Origin: an uncultured Clostridia bacterium
GTDB taxonomy: Bacteria > Bacillota > Clostridia > Oscillospirales > Acutalibacteraceae
Direction: 5' to 3'
Assembly: GCA_938034875.1 (NCBI GenBank)
Contig: CALHND010000013.1
Coordinates: forward strand, 95,445-159,444
Length of the DNA: 64,000 bases
In this document: piece by piece, positions 27,837 to 37,409 of the stretch
Position numbering within the stretch: the first letter of the stretch is position 1
Layout: every line of letters starts with the position of its first letter
Position numbers and translations under genes: made by a program
The notes under the pieces: generated by a model
Told to the model about the DNA's origin: nothing
Seen by the model: only the letters and a program-made list of their open reading frames with translations
Database searches by the model: none

Positions 27837-30800
27837 TTATTCCACATCGTCGCCGAGATCGGCAGCGTCGTCGATATCATCTAATTCATTAATGGGATCG
27901 CCGTTTTCATCCTCGAGACTGAAGCCTTCGAGTCCGTCATTTACAGTATCCTCTTCAAGGATTTCTGCGCCCTCTACCGGACCGAGTCCCATATCGCCAT
28001 CATCATCGTCAAATGTCTGCTTTAGGTCTATTTCTTCGTTATACTTATCAAGTACACGGATATCAAGACCGAGTGACTGAAGTTCTTTAATAAGAACCTT
28101 GAATGATTCAGGTACGCCCGGTTTCGGAATGTTCTGACCCTTAACAATTGCCTCGTAAGCCTTTACACGGCCGACAATGTCGTCCGACTTAACTGTGAGG
28201 ATTTCCTGAAGGGTGTATGCAGCGCCGTATGCTTCGAGCGCCCAAACTTCCATTTCTCCGAAACGCTGTCCGCCGAACTGTGCTTTACCACCGAGCGGCT
28301 GCTGTGTAACGAGAGAATAAGGACCAGTGGAACGTGCATGAATCTTATCATCGACAAGGTGATGCAGCTTGAGGTAGTACATATATCCTACGGTAACAGG
28401 GTTATCGAACATTTCGCCTGTGCGTCCGTCGTAAAGCCATGTCTTACCGTCGACAACCTTAAGAATCTTCTTTTCAGCAAGATCTGTGAGCTTTTCGATA
28501 TTAGTTCTATCCTCTTTATCGAGTGTAAATACTTGTTTTTTGCCGTTTTCGTCGAATTCTTCTGTAACGAGAATCTTACCGTCTAGGTTTTCGCCGAGTT
28601 TTCTGTCAATATGGTTGAACTTAACATCACGGTAAACTCCGGCATCGATGAAAGCATCGAAAATATCGCTTTCGCGTGCGCCGTCAAATACCGGTGTGCA
28701 AACCTTCCAGCCCAGGGCCTTTGCAGCACGGCCGAGGTGAACCTCGAGTACCTGTCCGATGTTCATACGGGAAGGTACGCCGAGCGGATTGAGTACGATA
28801 TCAAGCGGACGACCATCGGGCATGAACGGCATATCCTCGACAGGAAGTATGCGCGATACAACACCCTTATTTCCGTGACGTCCAGCCATTTTGTCTCCGA
28901 CGCTGATTTTGCGCTTTTGTGCAATATAGCAGCGTACAACCATGCTTACACCGGGGTTAAGCTCGCTGGAATTCTCGCGTGTGAATACATCAACATCAAC
29001 GATTGTGCCGTATTCGCCATGCGGTACGCGCAGAGAAGTATCTCTGACCTCGCGTGCCTTTTCGCCGAATATTGCACGAAGCAGGCGCTCTTCTGCTGTC
29101 AGCTCAGTTTCACCCTTTGGTGTTACCTTACCAACCAGAATGTCTCCTGAACGAACCTCAGCACCTATGCGGATAATTCCGTGCTCGTCAAGGTCCCTAA
29201 GAGCATCTTCGCCGACATTAGGAATGTCGCGTGTGATTTCTTCCGGTCCGAGTTTGGTGTCTCTGGCTTCGATTTCGTATTTTTCAATATGAATTGATGT
29301 GTAAACATCGTTTCTGATAAGCTGTTCGTTTAAAAGTACAGCGTCCTCGTAGTTATAGCCTTCCCATGTCATAAAGCCGATGAGGGCATTCTTTCCAAGG
29401 GAAATTTCACCGTTGCTGGTGGCAGGACCATCCGCAATAACAGCGTTTGCTTCAACCTTTTCTCCAACATTAACAATCGGTCGCTGGTTGACGCAAGTAC
29501 CGTGGTTTGAGCGGAGGAACTTAATAAGCTTATAGGTGTCAATTTCGCCACCCTCAGCACGAATCTCAATAGTGTCGGCACTGACGCTGATGACTTCGCC
29601 TGCACGCTTTGCAAGCACTACAACGCCTGAATCAACAGCAGCCTGATATTCCATACCGGTTGCAACAATCGGGTTTTCGCTTTTGAGAAGCGGAACTGCC
29701 TGCTTCTGCATGTTTGAACCCATGAGTGCTCGGTTGGTATCGTCGTTTTCAAGGAACGGAATCATTGCTGTAGCAACAGAAACGACCATTTTAGGAGATA
29801 CGTCCATCAAATCAACTGCGTCCGGAGATACTTCGAGGAACTGGTCGCGGTAACGTGATGTTACAGCCTTATTCTTAAAGTGTCCGAACTCGTCGAGGGG
29901 TTCGTTTGCCTGTGCTACGGTGTAGTTATCCTCTTCGTCTGCGGTCATGTAAACAACCTCGTCGAGAACAACACCTGTTGTTTTGTCAACCTTGCGGAAA
30001 GGAGCTTCCACAAAGCCGTATTCATTAATACGTGCGTAAGTTGCAAGGTAGGAAATAAGTCCGATGTTAGGACCTTCCGGTGTTTCAATCGGGCACATAC
30101 GGCCGTAATGGCTGTAATGTACATCTCGTACTTCGAATCCTGCACGGTCACGCGAAAGACCGCCTGGGCCGAGCGCCGACAGACGACGCTTATGAGTCAA
30201 TTCGGACAGAGGGTTGGTCTGATCCATGAACTGAGAAAGCGGCGATGAACCGAAGAATTCTTTTATAGCAGCGACAACCGGACGGATATTAATCAATGTC
30301 TGCGGAGTCATTGTATCAAGATCCTGTGCCTGCAATGTCATCTTTTCACGGATAACGCGCTCCATTCTGGCAAAGCCAATGCGGAACTGATTCTGCATTA
30401 GTTCACCTACCGAGCGAATGCGGCGGTTGCCAAGGTGGTCAATATCGTCGGTAACACCAACATTGTGTGACAAACCGAGGAAATAGTTAACGGATGCGAA
30501 CATATCATCAAATGTGATGTAGTTTGGGATAACATCAGCTGCATTGTCAAGCAAAGCGTTGATAAGGTCTTCATCGTTCGAAGCAGCTTCAATTATATCC
30601 ATAAGGCACTTAACAGAAACCTGTTCATTTATAGTTTCCTTAACAGCCTCATAAACGTGTTCATTAACAAAGCCTCTAATATCAACTGTGCCGTTGGTAA
30701 CGATTTTAAGTTCGCGTTCAGCCCCTTCGTTTTCGCCTATCATTATATAAGCGCACCAAACACCGGCATCCTGCATAGCGTTTGCCTGCTCACGAGTAAC

Positions 30801-31856
30801 AATTTCGCCTGCATCAGCCATAATCTCGCCCGTAAACGGATTTACAACCGGCTGAGCAAGTTTTCTTCCTGCAACACGAGAAGCAATGCCAAGCTTTTTA
30901 TTATACTTATATCTACCAACGCGCGATAGGTCGTATCTGTGCGAGTCAAAGAATAGATTATAAAGGTGAGTAACCGCTCCCTCAATTGTAAACGGTTCTC
31001 CCGGACGGAGCTTTTTGTACACTTCAAGAAGGGCGTCATCAACCGATTGGGTTGCGTCCTTTTCAAGCGTATATCCAAAGCGTTCGTCATCACCGAATAT
31101 CTGACGCATTTGATCGTTGGTCATTTCAGCAAATGCTGCATCATTCTGCAGGAATACAGAGTTTGCAACAAGCTGCTGAATTTTTTTAATCATCTTTTCG
31201 TCTTTGTCAGTAAACTTAAATGACCCCGGATTGTTTGCAACGCTGACAAACATACCGAGTGAACGAACAAAGGTGCTCAACGGAATTTTGCGGTTTTTAT
31301 CAATGCGAACATAGAGCACTTCGCTCTGGTCAGTCTCATATTCCAGCCATGCGCCACGGTTAGGAATAACTGTGGAGCTGAAAAGCTTGCGTCCCGATTT
31401 ATCAATTTCTGCATCATAATATACACCCGGAGAGCGAACAAGCTGCGAAACAATGACGCGCTCTGCACCGTTTATAACAAATGTGCCTGAGTCGGTCATG
31501 AGCGGGAAATCGCCGATAAATACTTCGCTTTCTTTGATTTCACCTGTTTCTTCGTTAAGCAGCTGTGCGCGCACACGCATAGGAGCTGCATAGGTTGTGT
31601 CGCGTTCCTTGCACTCCATAACGGAGTATTTTGGAGACTCGTCAAGTCTGAAATCGAGGAAGCGGAGTTTGAGCTTCTCCGAATAGTCCGTAATTTCGGA
31701 CATTTCGTTAAGCACTTCCTTCAATCCCTTTTCAAGGAACCACTGATATGAATTTTTCTGGATTTCAATAAGATTCGGCATGTCGAGAATTTCATTGATT
31801 TTAGAAAAACTCATTCGTTCGGTTTTGCCAAAATGTACCGGTTTGACATTCACCAT
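27837..31856 (-). CDS. rpoB: RNA polymerase subunit beta, with long acidic C-terminal tail
   Basis: RNA polymerase subunit containing the rifampicin pocket; about 1339 residues. The rifampicin region ([20 protein letters not shown], then [13 protein letters not shown]) is wild type. Other signatures: [22 protein letters not shown] at the N-terminus, [25 protein letters not shown], and the C-terminal [23 protein letters not shown]. After the conserved end (LGLDIRVLD) come about 75 extra residues, strongly acidic ([20 protein letters not shown]). Start set at 31856 ([17 protein letters not shown]) with AAAGGAG 11 bases upstream. No rplJ/rplL upstream; it has its own promoter. Confidence 0.97.
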   Translation of the reverse strand: MVNVKPVHFGKTERMSFSKINEILDMPNLIEIQKNSYQWFLEKGLKEVLNEMSEITDYSEKLKLRFLDFRLDESPKYSVMECKERDTTYAAPMRVRAQLLNEETGEIKESEVFIGDFPLMTDSGTFVINGAERVIVSQLVRSPGVYYDAEIDKSGRKLFSSTVIPNRGAWLEYETDQSEVLYVRIDKNRKIPLSTFVRSLGMFVSVANNPGSFKFTDKDEKMIKKIQQLVANSVFLQNDAAFAEMTNDQMRQIFGDDERFGYTLEKDATQSVDDALLEVYKKLRPGEPFTIEGAVTHLYNLFFDSHRYDLSRVGRYKYNKKLGIASRVAGRKLAQPVVNPFTGEIMADAGEIVTREQANAMQDAGVWCAYIMIGENEGAERELKIVTNGTVDIRGFVNEHVYEAVKETINEQVSVKCLMDIIEAASNDEDLINALLDNAADVIPNYITFDDMFASVNYFLGLSHNVGVTDDIDHLGNRRIRSVGELMQNQFRIGFARMERVIREKMTLQAQDLDTMTPQTLINIRPVVAAIKEFFGSSPLSQFMDQTNPLSELTHKRRLSALGPGGLSRDRAGFEVRDVHYSHYGRMCPIETPEGPNIGLISYLATYARINEYGFVEAPFRKVDKTTGVVLDEVVYMTADEEDNYTVAQANEPLDEFGHFKNKAVTSRYRDQFLEVSPDAVDLMDVSPKMVVSVATAMIPFLENDDTNRALMGSNMQKQAVPLLKSENPIVATGMEYQAAVDSGVVVLAKRAGEVISVSADTIEIRAEGGEIDTYKLIKFLRSNHGTCVNQRPIVNVGEKVEANAVIADGPATSNGEISLGKNALIGFMTWEGYNYEDAVLLNEQLIRNDVYTSIHIEKYEIEARDTKLGPEEITRDIPNVGEDALRDLDEHGIIRIGAEVRSGDILVGKVTPKGETELTAEERLLRAIFGEKAREVRDTSLRVPHGEYGTIVDVDVFTRENSSELNPGVSMVVRCYIAQKRKISVGDKMAGRHGNKGVVSRILPVEDMPFMPDGRPLDIVLNPLGVPSRMNIGQVLEVHLGRAAKALGWKVCTPVFDGARESDIFDAFIDAGVYRDVKFNHIDRKLGENLDGKILVTEEFDENGKKQVFTLDKEDRTNIEKLTDLAEKKILKVVDGKTWLYDGRTGEMFDNPVTVGYMYYLKLHHLVDDKIHARSTGPYSLVTQQPLGGKAQFGGQRFGEMEVWALEAYGAAYTLQEILTVKSDDIVGRVKAYEAIVKGQNIPKPGVPESFKVLIKELQSLGLDIRVLDKYNEEIDLKQTFDDDDGDMGLGPVEGAEILEEDTVNDGLEGFSLEDENGDPINELDDIDDAADLGDDVE

Positions 31857-32026
31857 TGGCTTTTTCACTCCTTTAGATATTAAACGCATTACTCTTGTCG
31901 GAAGGCAAAAAAATTATAAACAAAAAGCTACATATATTACGCGCGTATTTTGTTAAAAAATGCACTTCAAACAAAACACTAAAAATAAAGATATAGACAT
32001 AAATACCCATATTAGTGTAGTTTAAT

Positions 32027-32055
32027 ATTATATACTGCACTTTTCAAGTAGTCAA
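32027..32055 (-). promoter_or_regulatory. rpoBC promoter
   Basis: Minus strand: TTGACT (32050-32055), 17-base spacer, perfect TATAAT (32027-32032). The leader is about 165 bases, AT-rich, with no gene and no obvious attenuator. This accounts for most of the 31857-32165 gap. Confidence 0.8.
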
Positions 32056-32095
32056 GTGTTATTTTTAAATAATTATATATTTTTTTATTATTCGA

Positions 32096-32132
32096 CAAAA
32101 AGCACAGGATGATAGGTCTATCATCCTGTGCT
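32096..32132 (-). terminator. Terminator of the beta-glucosidase gene
   Basis: Perfect 15-base arms (AGCACAGGATGATAG and complement) separated by two bases, with TTTTT following on the minus strand. Confidence 0.85.
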
Positions 32133-32165
32133 TGATCGATTAAATATTATTATTTATTACGGTGA

Positions 32166-33527
32166 TTATAGGTTTTCACCATTTGCTGCAATAACATCTC
32201 TGTACCAATATCCACTGTCCTTAATAATTCGTTTGCCGGTCGGATAATCAACATAAACAAGTCCGAAACGATCGCGGTATCCGTTTGACCACTCAAAATT
32301 ATCAAGCAGTGACCACTGGAAATAACCCTTTACATTTGCCCCCATGTCAATTGCTTGTGACAATTCGATGAGATAACGGTGTAAAAAGTCAATTCTGTTG
32401 GGGTCATGCACCTTTCCGTCAAGTGAAATTACATCCCCACCCGCCATGCCGTTTTCTGTGAAATAAATAGGTATGTTTCCATATCTGCGATTGGTGAACA
32501 GGGCGCACCATTTGATTGCCTCAGGTGTTACCGGCCACATGTTTCCGGTATGAGGGAATCCGACATAACGCCGAACCCACTGGGGTGAGCCGTCCTCTCC
32601 TGCTCTGATGGCATGTGCGTTATATAAGTTTTGGCCGCAGAAGTCTATTGGAGTACTGATTGTTTTCAAATCCTCCTGCCAACCTTCGGGCAAATACTTT
32701 TCGTAAAACTTTAGTCCGTCCTCAGGATACTTTCCTAGCAAAATTGGGTCAAGCCACCAAGCAACAGTCCAGCCAAATCCATCCCCACCCCAAGTGGTTT
32801 CATAGGTTTTTGCGTATGCGGCGTCAATGTCAGCCTTTTTTTCGGGGTTTTCAGGATAAAAATACGGTCCTGTCGGAGCATAACCGATTTGCAGGTCATC
32901 ATAAACCTCACGCATAGCGATAACCGCCTTTCCGTGGGCAAGCATGACATGATGTGCCATTCGAATAATTTCGCGCGGTCCATAATTCAGCGACGGAGCA
33001 TGACCTCCACCGTTAAATCCGTTACCTATAAAGCACTGCGGTTCGTTAAATGTTATAAAATGCTTTACGCGATCCCCAAAAGCCTTAACGCATACTCTTG
33101 CGTAATCGGCAAACCATTTGGGAGAATCGCTATTTAGCCATGCACCCTTGTAAAACAGCTCATTGGGGTAGTCCCAGTGAAAAAGAGTTATGTACGGTTG
33201 TATATCGTTTGCAATAAGCTCGTTTATAAGGTTGTTGTAATACTCTATTCCTTTAGGATTAATCTCTCCGGTGCCGTTTGGCATGATGCGCGGCCACGAA
33301 AGTGAAAAACGGTAACCTTTAAGTCCCATTTCCTTCATAGCTGCGACATCCTCTTTGTAACGGTGATAGCTGTCGCAAGCTATATCACCCGTGTCCCCTG
33401 CTTCAATTTTTCCTTCGCGTTCGCAAAATGTATCCCAAATGGAAAGACCTTTTCCGTCCTCCCGGGCGCCACCCTCTATTTGATATGCAGCCGTTGCCGC
33501 ACCCCAAACAAAATCTTTACAAAACAT
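32166..33527 (-). CDS. Glycoside hydrolase family 1 beta-glucosidase
   Basis: Cytoplasmic retaining beta-glycosidase, 453 residues, usual GH1 length with no signal peptide. Seen: FVWGAATAAYQIEGG at the N-terminus, the acid/base TFNEPQ (Glu near 160), the nucleophile YFTENGMAG (Glu near 357), and C-terminal QWSLLDNFEWSNGYRDRFGLVYVD. It lacks a clear phosphate-binding loop, so an unphosphorylated beta-glucoside such as cellobiose is more likely than a PTS product (inference). AAAGGGGAAGG precedes the ATG. Single gene between promoter and terminator, not linked to a transporter here. Confidence 0.93.
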   Translation of the reverse strand: MFCKDFVWGAATAAYQIEGGAREDGKGLSIWDTFCEREGKIEAGDTGDIACDSYHRYKEDVAAMKEMGLKGYRFSLSWPRIMPNGTGEINPKGIEYYNNLINELIANDIQPYITLFHWDYPNELFYKGAWLNSDSPKWFADYARVCVKAFGDRVKHFITFNEPQCFIGNGFNGGGHAPSLNYGPREIIRMAHHVMLAHGKAVIAMREVYDDLQIGYAPTGPYFYPENPEKKADIDAAYAKTYETTWGGDGFGWTVAWWLDPILLGKYPEDGLKFYEKYLPEGWQEDLKTISTPIDFCGQNLYNAHAIRAGEDGSPQWVRRYVGFPHTGNMWPVTPEAIKWCALFTNRRYGNIPIYFTENGMAGGDVISLDGKVHDPNRIDFLHRYLIELSQAIDMGANVKGYFQWSLLDNFEWSNGYRDRFGLVYVDYPTGKRIIKDSGYWYRDVIAANGENL

Positions 33528-33557
33528 TCGCCTTCCCCTTTCGGAATAATTTACTTA

Positions 33558-33586
33558 ATTATAACAGATATGTCATATATGTGCAA
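33558..33586 (-). promoter_or_regulatory. Promoter of the beta-glucosidase gene
   Basis: Minus strand: TTGCAC (33581-33586), 17-base spacer, TATAAT (33558-33563) with an extended TG. An 11-base palindrome, ATATGTCATAT (33568-33578), lies in the spacer and may be an operator. Confidence 0.7.
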
Positions 33587-33604
33587 TTAAATTGTCTGTT
33601 TTAT

Positions 33605-33633
33605 TTGATTAGACTAAAAAAATTTGATACAAT
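33605..33633 (+). promoter_or_regulatory. Promoter of the radical SAM gene
   Basis: TTGATT (33605-33610), 17-base spacer, TACAAT (33628-33633), divergent from the beta-glucosidase promoter. The short leader leads to GCGGAGG at about 33640. Confidence 0.7.
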
Positions 33634-33650
33634 TAAAGCGGAGGCGAAAT

Positions 33651-34568
33651 ATGAGATATAACGATTTAAACGGATATTTAACAGAAACATTCGGCTGTAA
33701 GGTATATAAGCTGTCCCTTGTCGGCTGCACCACATGTCCCAACAGAAACGGAGTTAAGGGAAATCGTGGTTGCATCTTTTGCTCGGAAAGCGGATCGGGT
33801 GAGTTTGCCGAAGCAGCAAAAGAAAGTATAAGTGAACAAATCGAGGCGGCAAAAAAGCGTGTTGCAAAAAAACTTAAAAACGCAAAAAACGTAAAATACA
33901 TCGCCTATTTTCAAAGCTACACTAACACTTATGCTCCAATTGAACAGTTACGCAAAATGTTTTTAGAGGCTATAAGTCATCCTGATATTGCAGTTTTGTC
34001 TATTGCAACTCGACCGGACTGCCTGCCAAGCGAAGTTATCGATTTGCTTTGTGAGTTAAACAAAATCAAACCGGTTTGGGTTGAGCTCGGACTGCAGACA
34101 GTCCACGAAAGCTCTGCCCAGTACATTCGACGCGGTTATTCAATCGATGTATACAACCATGCTGTAAAACAGCTTCATGGAGCAAATGTTACAGTAATTG
34201 CTCATATGATAATTGGGCTACCGAATGAAACCGAGAAAATGATATACGAAACTGCACAGCACATCGGGTGCACCGCTGACGGTATAAAACTGCATATGCT
34301 GTATGTTCAAGACGGCACCGACCTTGCCGACGAATACCGTAAGGAAAAATTTACACTTCCGGAAATGGATGAATACATTCGCTTACTTGCCGGTTGCATT
34401 GAACGACTGCCAAGCAGTACAGTCATTCACCGCATAACAGGCGATGGAGACAAGCGCACGCTGATTGCGCCAAAGTGGACGACCAATAAACGCCATGTGC
34501 TTAACACTATCCGTAACGAATTTGAAAAGCATGATATTCGCCAAGGCAGACTTTTTGAAAAGCATTGA
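33651..34568 (+). CDS. Radical SAM protein, TIGR01212 family (YhcC-like)
   Basis: Radical SAM enzyme of unknown substrate, 305 residues. The cluster Cys residues sit in TTCPNRNGVKGNRGCIFC (Cys29, Cys41, Cys44), the spacing typical of the YhcC/TIGR01212 group. Then come AYFQSYTNTYAP, LSIATRPDCLP, ELGLQTVHESS, AHMIIGLPNET and LHMLYVQDGT. Start at 33651 after GCGGAGG; the frame upstream to 33624 is not needed. E. coli YhcC is not fully characterised, so no reaction is claimed. It stands alone. Confidence 0.92.
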   Translation: MRYNDLNGYLTETFGCKVYKLSLVGCTTCPNRNGVKGNRGCIFCSESGSGEFAEAAKESISEQIEAAKKRVAKKLKNAKNVKYIAYFQSYTNTYAPIEQLRKMFLEAISHPDIAVLSIATRPDCLPSEVIDLLCELNKIKPVWVELGLQTVHESSAQYIRRGYSIDVYNHAVKQLHGANVTVIAHMIIGLPNETEKMIYETAQHIGCTADGIKLHMLYVQDGTDLADEYRKEKFTLPEMDEYIRLLAGCIERLPSSTVIHRITGDGDKRTLIAPKWTTNKRHVLNTIRNEFEKHDIRQGRLFEKH

Positions 34569-34593
34569 AAAAGAAACTGCGGTATGATATAAT
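34565..34593 (+). promoter_or_regulatory. Promoter of the zinc-ribbon membrane protein gene
   Basis: TTGAAA (34565-34570, overlapping the end of the previous gene), 17-base spacer, TATAAT (34588-34593). Confidence 0.75.
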
Positions 34594-34628
34594 TATTAAA
34601 ATTTTACCGATGGAATGGAGGAAAGGCT

Positions 34629-37322
34629 ATGACATGCAAAATATGCGGAGCACTTATTCCTGACGACGACGAGATCTGCCAAAACTGCGGTGCTCTCATA
34701 TCTGATGATGACAACGCCACGGGCGTTCAATTTATAATTGGCAAAAGCCTTGACGAGCCTTTGCATGAAAATCAAGACATAGATTTATATGACAACTCGG
34801 TTTCTTCCGCTGCTGATAAATATTACGATGCTAATACGCGCAAAAAAACAGTCAACCGTAGCAAGCTTGCTGTATGGATTACAAGTTTTGTGCTCATTTT
34901 GCTTGTTATACTTTCATGCGGATACATACTGTTCGACAACATGAGCAGAAATACGGTTCCCACTGTAACTAAAGAAGATGCCCAGTCAATTCTGACCGCA
35001 TTCAACGGCCCCGTGCTATCAAAAATCAAGGACAAATTCCGCTCTGCTGACAGTGACAGCAGTCGAGAAGCTGCCCGTGAAGAAGCGTTTGAGTATTTTA
35101 AAACACTAGTGGACCTTGACACAATTGATTCGGTTGAAAAATCAGCTGACGGCACAAAAATATACTTTACTCGCTCGTATACCGAGTGTGTTTTTGTAAT
35201 GGACGACCCTACTCCCGACACATACAACGCCTCTACTGTCGTTTCCACCGAGATTTCTGATGCATTTAACGGCACCTATTCTGCAGATCGTGACCTGTCC
35301 GATTTTACTATTCAAAATGAGAATAACATACTCATTTTAAGTTCCACGGACAACCATAAGTCGGTTTATAAGGAACTTGACGCCACCCTTTACTATTATG
35401 AAGATGCAGAACTGAATGTTAACTACATCGAAAACGCTACTCTTAACAATTATTTAACCGGGCTTGGAAAATACAACATGATTTTTATTCACGCTCAGTC
35501 ATTTAAGTGGATAGATGGAAAAACAGTTCTAGCACTTAATGAAAAGGCAACTGAAGGTAATATTATCGGCTATTCATATCAGCTTGCAAACGGCCAGTCA
35601 GCTGTGTACAGCAGTATGATGTCTGACAATACAAGCTTTACTGTAACCGACACTTTGATAAAAGAAAATTACACATCTGCTTTTCCAAATTCGCTAATAT
35701 ACCTCAGCGCTGATTACGGATACAGCGAATCTAATCAAATATTTGCAAATGCTTTTATCTCAGGCGGCGCACAAATTTTTGTCGGATATTCCGACAGCGT
35801 AAGCGCAGTTTATGAAGCAAAGTGCGTAAAGGATTTAACAAGTTACATTATTTCAGGTAAAACAATTGGTGATGCGTACGAATTTGTCACTACAAAAAAT
35901 GGCCGTTCCGACGGTGACGAAACACCGGCTAAATTCAGCTACTGCGGTGCTAATGACTGGTCGCTTTACGGCTGGGAGCTGCACAGCGGCGATGAGATAA
36001 CTCAAATAACAAGTGATCAGCAACTTTTCGACAGTCTTAATTATGCCATGCTGGCGCTTGGCACAAACTCATTAAGTAACAATATTTTAGGATACCGTAT
36101 CATTGATGCAGACAAAGATGGCGCAGGCGAGCTGTTTATGATGGCCGATATGGATAACGGCCTTACAACCAATCTCGCTTTTGATACCCTGAACAATGCA
36201 AAAATTGCACTTGATACATCAAAAAGCGAGGACTATGATTTCCGCACACTTTATGATTCGGCAAATTCACAAATTTATTTATGTGAACAATTTGCGTCTG
36301 GATACGAAGCAAAAACACTTTATAAATGGACAAATCTCGGCTGGAAAAATTTTGCCCAATGCACAGATGATAAAAGCGGTGTGCCGAAATACACATGGGA
36401 CAGTAAGAACATTAGCAAAGATGCTTTTAATACAAATTTAAAAAAAGCCTCGCAGGGCGCACTTCTCAACAACTGGCGCTCCATGCTTAATTTGTATTAT
36501 CAAACAGCCGACCGCGATAAAACAATATCCGATATTAACAGCAAATTTAAGCAGATGCGCGGCAATCATAAGACCGTGACAGCAGATCTTGACAACGACA
36601 ACAAACAAGAGACTGCGATTGTTATGTCGGGTTACGGCAACGAATGGTTAAGCAATATCGCCATTATGTCACGCACCGGCAAAGAAAAAATACTCTACAC
36701 TCAGCATTTCGGTACATTTGTAATATACATTGACGAAACTGATGTCGGTATAGTTTTAAGAGTCGTCTATATAAATGGCGATGTAATCGAGGATTTTGAG
36801 CTTTCCGCCGGTCAAGAAGGCGGCCTGAATATCTATGACAAACTTGCACTCAAAACTCTGAATATAAAATTCAACGGCGAAGTTTCCGACACAAGTGGAT
36901 ACTCAATCACCGAAAAATTTGATGATGTAGTATATTCATTACAGGGTACATGGACTATAAACGGTCTTGATGGCACAAAAATCATTTTTACAGATAAATA
37001 TGACGGCAAGATCTATTCTACCAACTACTCATTTGCAGACACCGATTATAAGCAGAGCAATTTTGAATACAACTTCATTGCCACAGATAACACGGTTAAT
37101 ATTCAGCTTGCAAATGGTGGATACCGCACATTTACGCTGCAGTGGGGCAACGACAAGGTTATAGCTCTGACCGATCACACAAATTATATTCAGCGTGTTT
37201 TGACCAAAGTCAGCAATGACTCTAAACCGCCTCAAAACCCGTCATCTAAACCCGACACATCGAGCGGTTCAAGTTCAAATACATCAAGCGGTTCTGTTTC
37301 ATCAGCAGTAAGCTCACAATAA
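34629..37322 (+). CDS. Large zinc-ribbon membrane-anchored protein, function unknown
   Basis: I do not recognise this 897-residue protein as a whole. Residues 3-20 form a zinc ribbon (C3, C6, C17, C20). Residues 81-102 are a single membrane helix (WITSFVLILLVILSCGYILF). The remaining 790 residues are predicted outside the cell. Two Asp-rich segments look like FG-GAP/calcium loops: DADKDGAGELF near 495 and TADLDNDNKQETAIV near 655. The C-terminal 30 residues are Ser-rich (SSGSSSNTSSGS), like the linker of the CAP protein at 794. The architecture (cytoplasmic ribbon, one helix, large ectodomain) fits a sensor or cell-surface protein; that is inference. GGAGGAAAGG lies upstream. Monocistronic. 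Confidence 0.75.
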   Translation: MTCKICGALIPDDDEICQNCGALISDDDNATGVQFIIGKSLDEPLHENQDIDLYDNSVSSAADKYYDANTRKKTVNRSKLAVWITSFVLILLVILSCGYILFDNMSRNTVPTVTKEDAQSILTAFNGPVLSKIKDKFRSADSDSSREAAREEAFEYFKTLVDLDTIDSVEKSADGTKIYFTRSYTECVFVMDDPTPDTYNASTVVSTEISDAFNGTYSADRDLSDFTIQNENNILILSSTDNHKSVYKELDATLYYYEDAELNVNYIENATLNNYLTGLGKYNMIFIHAQSFKWIDGKTVLALNEKATEGNIIGYSYQLANGQSAVYSSMMSDNTSFTVTDTLIKENYTSAFPNSLIYLSADYGYSESNQIFANAFISGGAQIFVGYSDSVSAVYEAKCVKDLTSYIISGKTIGDAYEFVTTKNGRSDGDETPAKFSYCGANDWSLYGWELHSGDEITQITSDQQLFDSLNYAMLALGTNSLSNNILGYRIIDADKDGAGELFMMADMDNGLTTNLAFDTLNNAKIALDTSKSEDYDFRTLYDSANSQIYLCEQFASGYEAKTLYKWTNLGWKNFAQCTDDKSGVPKYTWDSKNISKDAFNTNLKKASQGALLNNWRSMLNLYYQTADRDKTISDINSKFKQMRGNHKTVTADLDNDNKQETAIVMSGYGNEWLSNIAIMSRTGKEKILYTQHFGTFVIYIDETDVGIVLRVVYINGDVIEDFELSAGQEGGLNIYDKLALKTLNIKFNGEVSDTSGYSITEKFDDVVYSLQGTWTINGLDGTKIIFTDKYDGKIYSTNYSFADTDYKQSNFEYNFIATDNTVNIQLANGGYRTFTLQWGNDKVIALTDHTNYIQRVLTKVSNDSKPPQNPSSKPDTSSGSSSNTSSGSVSSAVSSQ

Positions 37323-37343
37323 TCTTTATTTATTTTTAAAGCA

Positions 37344-37395
37344 TAAATAAAACAAGCCTAAAAGGGATCAGTTCCTTTTAGGCTTGTTTATTTAT
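37344..37395. terminator. Bidirectional terminator between converging genes
   Basis: Perfect 15-base arms (AACAAGCCTAAAAGG and complement) around an 8-base loop, between the zinc-ribbon protein gene and the alpha-galactosidase gene. Confidence 0.9.
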
Positions 37396-37409
37396 TACTT
37401 TAAATTTAC

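Noticed and set aside
37321..37400. Hairpin after the 897-residue protein as a regulatory element
   Set aside because: It is an ordinary bidirectional terminator between converging genes.
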